In this document: piece after piece, positions 59,138-64,000 of the stretch | Numbering within the stretch: position 1 is the first letter of the stretch | How the letters are laid out: each line of letters starts with the position of its first letter | DNA from: Ectobius pallidus | Taxonomy: Eukaryota > Arthropoda > Insecta > Blattodea > Ectobiidae | Assembly: GCA_964059195.1 (NCBI GenBank) | Contig: CAXKWD010000005.1 | Coordinates: forward strand, 45,709,825 to 45,773,824 | Length of the DNA: 64,000 bases | Direction: 5' to 3' | The notes under the pieces: model-generated | Told to the model about the DNA's origin: nothing | What the model saw: only the letters and a program-made list of their open reading frames with translations | The model's database searches: none | Program-made: the position numbers and the translations under genes

Positions 59138-60263
59138 TGTTGGAGAAAGCTAAGGGTTCTACTAGCATTATTTTACATGTCTAGTAACAGTGCATATTCA
59201 AATGTTCCGCTCAGTGCATTTCCCTCTCTCAGCGCATTGATATTAGTGTAAGTCCGCCCTGTTCTTTGTGAATCCCCGTTTAGCGACAGGTGCATGCTTC
59301 GCATCAGCGTGACATCATAGCGTCATGCCAAGAGTTAGTTAGTGTCGAGCCTCCAATCACGAGAGACGTGCTGGAGCTCAGTCTAGTATCCCGCCTAATT
59401 CAGACAATAGAACGGAGGTTTTCTATTAATTAGCGGATAATTATATAATACTTTATTTACAAGTATTATCGTGTGATATTAATTAATTTCTACTAGTTAC
59501 AGTAGATTCAGTATAAAGCCTGCAGTTAAACGAACAAGTCGCGTTCTAACACTGCTCTGATTCTCTAGTAACAAAGGCCTCTTCGCGCCCTTTGTATTTT
59601 CGCTAGAAATCGTAGGAATAAAACTTCCTTACAAGTTTTATTAAGTTCAAGTAAATTACTTATACAGAATTTACATATTCTCCGTATTAAAAGTTCATTA
59701 GATTCACTTATTAGTTAAACGTAATTACATAGCGTGTGACGTCATCACTCACCAAGAAGCTATAACACGTGAGCAATCAAGTGCTAATAACTTTAAATAC
59801 CTTCATTCTACAGTAAATTTTATTACCTCTAATTTGAGATACAATTCATTGGTAAATCACAAAATTTACTAAATTACCTCCAGTGGTGCAACATTATTCG
59901 CGCCAATTTCCAATTCATTGTTTATACAGTGTTCAGATTGTATTTTTCGCGACAAGTGAAAATCGCTTTTCATTTGCTCCTCTCGGTCCGGATATATGCC
60001 GGTTTTGCATACATTGGTTCCTCACGGGCAGGATCATATTGGTACAATCATATTTATTGCATACTTGTATTCGCAAATACCGTTTCTCGAGTTCGTCTCA
60101 TTCATCTGTGCTTCCGCGTCGGTCAGTTCGTGAGTTCCAGCAACCCTGAACTTCGCATCGCGAACAGCATCATGCAGCAGTGATTCGACTCATCGTGGGA
60201 TTCCGGTCCTCAGCGAACATCAAGAAGACAGTGAACAGTTAATACATGCATCATCGTGCAGCA
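59138..60263 (+). repeat. 5' LTR of the BEL/Pao element
   Basis: Starts TGTTGGAG. The right boundary is estimated from the GTGCAGCA followed by G and TGGTAGC, a primer-binding-like TGG. Frames inside are duplicated in the other LTR and are not genes. Confidence 0.85.
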
Positions 60264-60264
60264 G

Positions 60265-60280
60265 TGGTAGCATCTCATCT
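60265..60280 (+). promoter_or_regulatory. Putative primer-binding site
   Basis: TGGTAGCATCTCATC just after the LTR. The first eight bases equal those of the gypsy element at 36673; the tRNA was not identified. Confidence 0.45.
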
Positions 60281-60309
60281 TTAAACTTCAAGTAACAACT
60301 CATCTCATC

Positions 60310-62364
60310 ATGGAAAGTGAACTGAGAGATTTAACGAAGAAAAGGGGTTTTCTTAAAAGAAGATTCACATTGATTCAGAAATATTGTGACAGTGTTACAG
60401 AAGAAGTAGACGTGTTTAGACTTAAAGCTGAATATGACAGTATTCAGGAGCTATGGGACAAGTTTGAGTGTTTACAAGCTCAAATTGAATCTCTAATTGA
60501 AGCCGAAGATGAAATAGATTGTCATATGCAGTATTATGAAGAAATACGAAACAATTATCAAGTGCTTAAAGCAAAGTTAAGTGGTCTTCTATTTCTACAC
60601 GAGCAGCAAGTGCATAGTGCAAACTCTGTGAACAGTCAACGATCTAATCATAGTGGTAATTCGCATCACACGTGTCAGTCTTCTGCTTCACAGTGCAACA
60701 ATAGAAATATACAATTGCCAAGAATTCAAATTCCTGTATTCAGTGGAGATGTGACTAACTTCAAGCATTATCATGACACTTTCAGTAGCTTAGTGGTAAA
60801 CAATGATTCATTAGATCCCATACAGAAATACCACTATTTGCTGAGTTCTCTGAAGGGTCAGGCTCACGCGCTCATTCAGAATCTTCCAGTCACTAATGAG
60901 AATTTTACTATAGCATGGAACTTGGTGTGCTCTAGATATGATAATACTCGAGTTATTGCCACAGCTCACATCAAAAATCTACTTTCATTACCAATAATGA
61001 AAGATGAAAACGTTACAGACTTGCGAAACTTACTAAATCAGTTTCAAAGCAATCTTAACGCCATCGTAGCTCTCAATATTGAAATCCCTTTACACGAAGT
61101 CATGTTCATTCAATTAATATTGGATCATCTTGGTGAGACTACACGTAAAGAATGGGAAAGTAAAATTGACTCAAAAAAGTTCACATCACTTCAAGAGTTG
61201 ATGAACTTCCTAGAAGCCAAGGCTCATTCATTAGAAGTGCTATCCAATTCCAACAACGTGTCCAGCCCATCACCTGCAAGAAAGGTTGAGCTGCGATCTC
61301 CAAAATACACTGTCCGAGAGCCGCGACAGTCTTACGAAGGTACAAGCAGATTATCGTGTGCCTATTGTCAACGCAATCACAAGCTGTATCATTGCAATGA
61401 ATTCCGGCAAATTCCAGTCAATGAGCGATGGAATTTCGTCAAGTCACAGCACCTGTGTATCAATTGTTTCTCATCAAATCATACGGTACAACAGTGCAAT
61501 TTAGAATCCTTCTGTGGTTGTCAACAATCAGTCCACAGTCAGCTATTGCATCGTGACATGAATAGGGTTTCTTCCCATACGGAAAACTACTTAACGACAG
61601 ACGAAGAAACAGAAATGCATTCTTTCGTTGTCACGAGCAAACCTAAATATCAGCAAACTTGTGCTCTGTGTAAACGAAATCACTCGTTACATAAGTGCAA
61701 AAATTTCCGCAAATTCACAGTGCAACAACGATGGAGTTGTGCACGATCAAACCAGTTGTGCTTTAATTGCTTCTCCACAGAACACAAGGTACAAGAGTGT
61801 GAATTGCCTTCTTACTGTAAATGTGACTTAAAACATAGCAAGTTACTGCATTTTACAAAGAAGCAAGAAAAATCAATAGCATACGCTCTCACATGCTTTG
61901 ACATCAATCGAAGTCAACAGAGCACTTCATTACAGAGCAATTCTAAACAAGCTAGAATTCAAAACAATTCAAACAAAGCCTCTCATCATATGCAGAGCAA
62001 ACGCTTAGAGACAAACCGACCCAGTGCAGCGGTCAAACCAGTTCGCAATAGCTTCGCTTCCTTCAAAACCAGGAACGAACATTTGCACCCATCTATTCAC
62101 AATAAATCTTTCAACAGTCAAGGAAGATTTAAAACAAGTGATAGTGTAAATATAAGAGGTAAATCAGATCCGTTCTACCGAGCTTTGCAGTCTAAAAGCA
62201 ACACTCAGTGTCTGTCTTCAGAGCGAAACAACACTCCGCAGTGTCTGCCTTCATTGAAAAACAGTACTCAGCAGTGTCTGTCTTCAGAGCGAAACAGCAC
62301 TCAACAGTGTCTGTCATCATCTAAACCCAATACCAAGCAGTATTCTTCATATACGAAAGAGTGA
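60310..62364 (+). CDS. Gag polyprotein of a BEL/Pao element (DUF1759-type)
   Basis: ATG at 60310 opens 684 codons. Residues 1-110 are charged, coiled-coil-like (LKRRFTLIQKYCDSV, then EEIRNNYQVLKAKL). Residues about 136-310 match the BEL/Pao Gag core (IQLPRIQIPVFSGD, then KYHYLLSSLKGQAHALI, and AWNLVCSRYDN). Two zinc-knuckle cassettes follow, at about residues 350-415 and 451-515. Each has a CxxCxxxHxxxxC finger and a CxxCxxxxHxxxxC finger plus a C-x-C...H end. Residues about 635-684 are four to five copies of an 11-residue QCLSSERNSTQ unit. The gene has no lesions. Protease and all other Pol domains are missing after the stop, so particles, if made, need a helper. Confidence 0.9.
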   Translation: MESELRDLTKKRGFLKRRFTLIQKYCDSVTEEVDVFRLKAEYDSIQELWDKFECLQAQIESLIEAEDEIDCHMQYYEEIRNNYQVLKAKLSGLLFLHEQQVHSANSVNSQRSNHSGNSHHTCQSSASQCNNRNIQLPRIQIPVFSGDVTNFKHYHDTFSSLVVNNDSLDPIQKYHYLLSSLKGQAHALIQNLPVTNENFTIAWNLVCSRYDNTRVIATAHIKNLLSLPIMKDENVTDLRNLLNQFQSNLNAIVALNIEIPLHEVMFIQLILDHLGETTRKEWESKIDSKKFTSLQELMNFLEAKAHSLEVLSNSNNVSSPSPARKVELRSPKYTVREPRQSYEGTSRLSCAYCQRNHKLYHCNEFRQIPVNERWNFVKSQHLCINCFSSNHTVQQCNLESFCGCQQSVHSQLLHRDMNRVSSHTENYLTTDEETEMHSFVVTSKPKYQQTCALCKRNHSLHKCKNFRKFTVQQRWSCARSNQLCFNCFSTEHKVQECELPSYCKCDLKHSKLLHFTKKQEKSIAYALTCFDINRSQQSTSLQSNSKQARIQNNSNKASHHMQSKRLETNRPSAAVKPVRNSFASFKTRNEHLHPSIHNKSFNSQGRFKTSDSVNIRGKSDPFYRALQSKSNTQCLSSERNNTPQCLPSLKNSTQQCLSSERNSTQQCLSSSKPNTKQYSSYTKE

Positions 62365-62874
62365 AAAGCTATACTTGCATCATCTGCATATGTCCAGTTT
62401 AGAGCTACCATGTTAGCAAGAAATCTACATGCAGCCAAACCGTTACACTGTGATATATGTAAGAAGGCAACTTTTCAGCACTGTTTGTGTTTAAAACTCA
62501 CTTAATTGTTATCTAATGGTCTTTCTCCATTATGGCAAGATACCATGTTAGTAATATAAGATCATCAGCTGTGCCCTGAATGATATAAAGAAATCATCAC
62601 GCATTTCTTCAACAAGTTTCTACAGATTGTGTTTCAACAAGCCACCTGATCTACACTACAGGTACCTGAGTCAGCTGTTGTGCACAAGTCGAAGTCTGCA
62701 CTTATGGATGCTACAACAACAGTCTGGATTCCAGCTATCATTCAACTAGACCTTCACAACCTTACGTGTGTTGCTAGTCTAAATAGTGTAGAGTCAGTGC
62801 TTACGTGTGAATACAAGTGTATCCTTTTATTATAGCTTTCTCCTTAGTTATTTTTCTTAAAGTTAATACTTTAA
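62365..62874 (+). other. Noncoding remainder between Gag and right LTR
   Basis: About 510 bp with no Pol motifs on either strand, where a complete BEL element would carry several kilobases of pol. Confidence 0.7.
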
Positions 62875-62883
62875 CGGGGGGAG
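62875..62883 (+). promoter_or_regulatory. Polypurine tract of the BEL/Pao element
   Basis: CGGGGGGAG a few bases before the right LTR start. Confidence 0.65.
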
Positions 62884-62887
62884 TCTA

Positions 62888-64000
62888 TGTTGGAGAAAGC
62901 TAAGGGTTCTACTAGCATTATTTTACATGTCTAGTAACAGTGCATATTCAAATGTTCCGCTCAGTGCATTTCCCTCTCTCAGCGCATTGATATTAGTGTA
63001 AGTCCGCCCTGTTCTTTGTGAATCCCCGTTTAGCGACAGGTGCATGCTTCGCATCAGCGTGACATCATAGCGTCATGCCAAGAGTTAGTTAGTGTCGAGC
63101 CTCCACTCACGAGAGACGTGCTGGAGCTCAGTCTAGTATCCCGCCTAATTCAGACAATAGAACGGAGGTTTTCTATTAATTAGCGGATAATTATATAATA
63201 CTTTATTTACAAGTATTATCGTGTGATATTAATTAATTTCTACTAGTTACAGTAGATTCAGTATAAAGCCTGCAGTTAAACGAACAAGTCGCGTTCTAAC
63301 ACTGCTCTGATTCTCTAGTAACAAAGGCCTCTTCGCGCCCTTTGTATTTTCGCTAGAAATCGTAGGAATAAAACTTCCTTACAAGTTTTATTAAGTTCAA
63401 GTAAATTACTTATACAGAATTTACATATTCTCCGTATTAAAAGTTCATTAGATTCACTTATTAGTTAAACGTAATTACATAGCGTGTGACGTCATCACTC
63501 ACCAAGAAGCTATAACACGTGAGCAATCAAGTGCTAATAACTTTAAATACCTTCATTCTACAGTAAATTTTATTACCTCTAATTTGAGATACAATTCATT
63601 GGTAAATCACAAAATTTACTAAATTACCTCCAGTGGTGCAACATTATTCGCGCCAATTTCCAATTCATTGTTTATACAGTGTTCAGATTGTATTTTTCGC
63701 GACAAGTGAAAATCGCTTTTCATTTGCTCCTCTCGGTCCGGATATATGCCGGTTTTGCATACATTGGTTCCTCACGGGCAGGATCATATTGGTACAATCA
63801 TATTTATTGCATACTTGTATTCGCAAATACCGTTTCTCGAGTTCGTCTCATTCATCTGTGCTTCCGCGTCGGTCAGTTCGTGAGTTCCAGCAACCCTGAA
63901 CTTCGCATCGCGAACAGCATCATGCAGCAGTGATTCGACTCATCGTGGGATTCCGGTCCTCAGCGAACATCAAGAAGACAGTGAACAGTTAATACATGCA
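62888..64000 (+). repeat. 3' LTR of the BEL/Pao element (partial)
   Basis: Aligns with 59138-60250. The window ends about 13 bp before the expected LTR end. Confidence 0.92.

Larger units (their letters stand above)
59138..64000 (+). mobile_element. Young BEL/Pao-type LTR retrotransposon, Gag only (right end outside window)
   Basis: LTRs start TGTTGGAGAAAGC at 59138 and at 62888. Over the visible 1113 bp they are almost identical (one A/C difference noticed, 59356 versus 63106). A single long Gag ORF lies between them, a G-rich purine tract precedes the right LTR, and no protease, RT, RNase H or integrase is present. The right LTR is cut off by the window edge, so the target duplication cannot be checked. 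Confidence 0.92.

Noticed and set aside
59883..60183. Overlapping 84-88 codon frames, repeated at 63633-63933
   Set aside because: They lie inside the BEL LTRs and are duplicated only because the LTRs are. No protein-like motif.

Overview
The window looks like repeat-dominated intergenic or intronic DNA from a large, AT-rich animal nuclear genome. The best fit is an insect, possibly a cockroach- or termite-like polyneopteran. Evidence is the mixture of element types (tRNA-headed SINEs, an R1-like LINE, Ty3/gypsy and BEL/Pao LTR elements, hAT, PIF/Harbinger and pogo-like DNA transposons), the lack of any compact or operon-like gene arrangement, and a recurrent octamer TAGGCCTA. The species is not determined. 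No complete host gene was found. The best host-exon candidate is a 70-codon open stretch at 20197-20408 behind a plausible splice acceptor.

Layout. 1-3558: AT-rich with little content. 3559-6286: a hAT (Buster/Charlie/ZBED-like) transposon with paired 16-bp ends and a transposase broken by one nonsense codon and three frameshifts. 9.87-12.3 kb: three SINEs and a Helitron/Helentron-like dispersed repeat. 12799-13447: a Harbinger MITE with a TTA target duplication. 15219-17803: a larger PIF/Harbinger element with a TAA target duplication and a truncated HARBI1-like gene. 18970-19713: a hAT MITE. 21-27 kb: inverted copies of dispersed repeats, palindromes, a SINE, a long inverted repeat and a gypsy integrase tail. 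30136-32296: a second Harbinger-like element carrying a HARBI1 remnant, a LINE 3' end and a tRNA-like sequence.

34059-43000 is a nearly pristine Ty3/gypsy-type element. It has 2.6-kb LTRs, a 4-bp ATAT target duplication, an intact Gag, and a Pol reduced to the start of protease fused to the tail of integrase. Gag and the Pol remnant are in one frame, separated by a single UGA followed by CUA, a known readthrough context. 43200-51840 is a stack of nested insertions. An LTR-like repeat (family A) is split by an R1-like LINE with a 14-bp target duplication. The LINE is itself split by a 2.9-kb LTR-type insertion with an ATTG duplication and by a 1-kb segment. Further along, family A is split again by a TA-flanked pogo-like element encoding a Psq-type helix-turn-helix.

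52-58 kb holds a 4-copy minisatellite, a hAT MITE with a perfect 8-bp duplication, a 257-bp fold-back palindrome, an inverted pair of tRNA-like sequences, two more SINEs and a degenerate tandem array. 59138 to the window end is a young BEL/Pao element. It has almost identical ~1.1-kb LTRs and one long Gag ORF with a duplicated zinc-knuckle cassette and an 11-residue C-terminal repeat. It has no protease, reverse transcriptase or integrase.

The theme of the window is element parasitism. The two youngest LTR elements keep Gag but lack RT and integrase, so they could only have moved with enzymes supplied by relatives. Most older copies are broken and buried inside one another.
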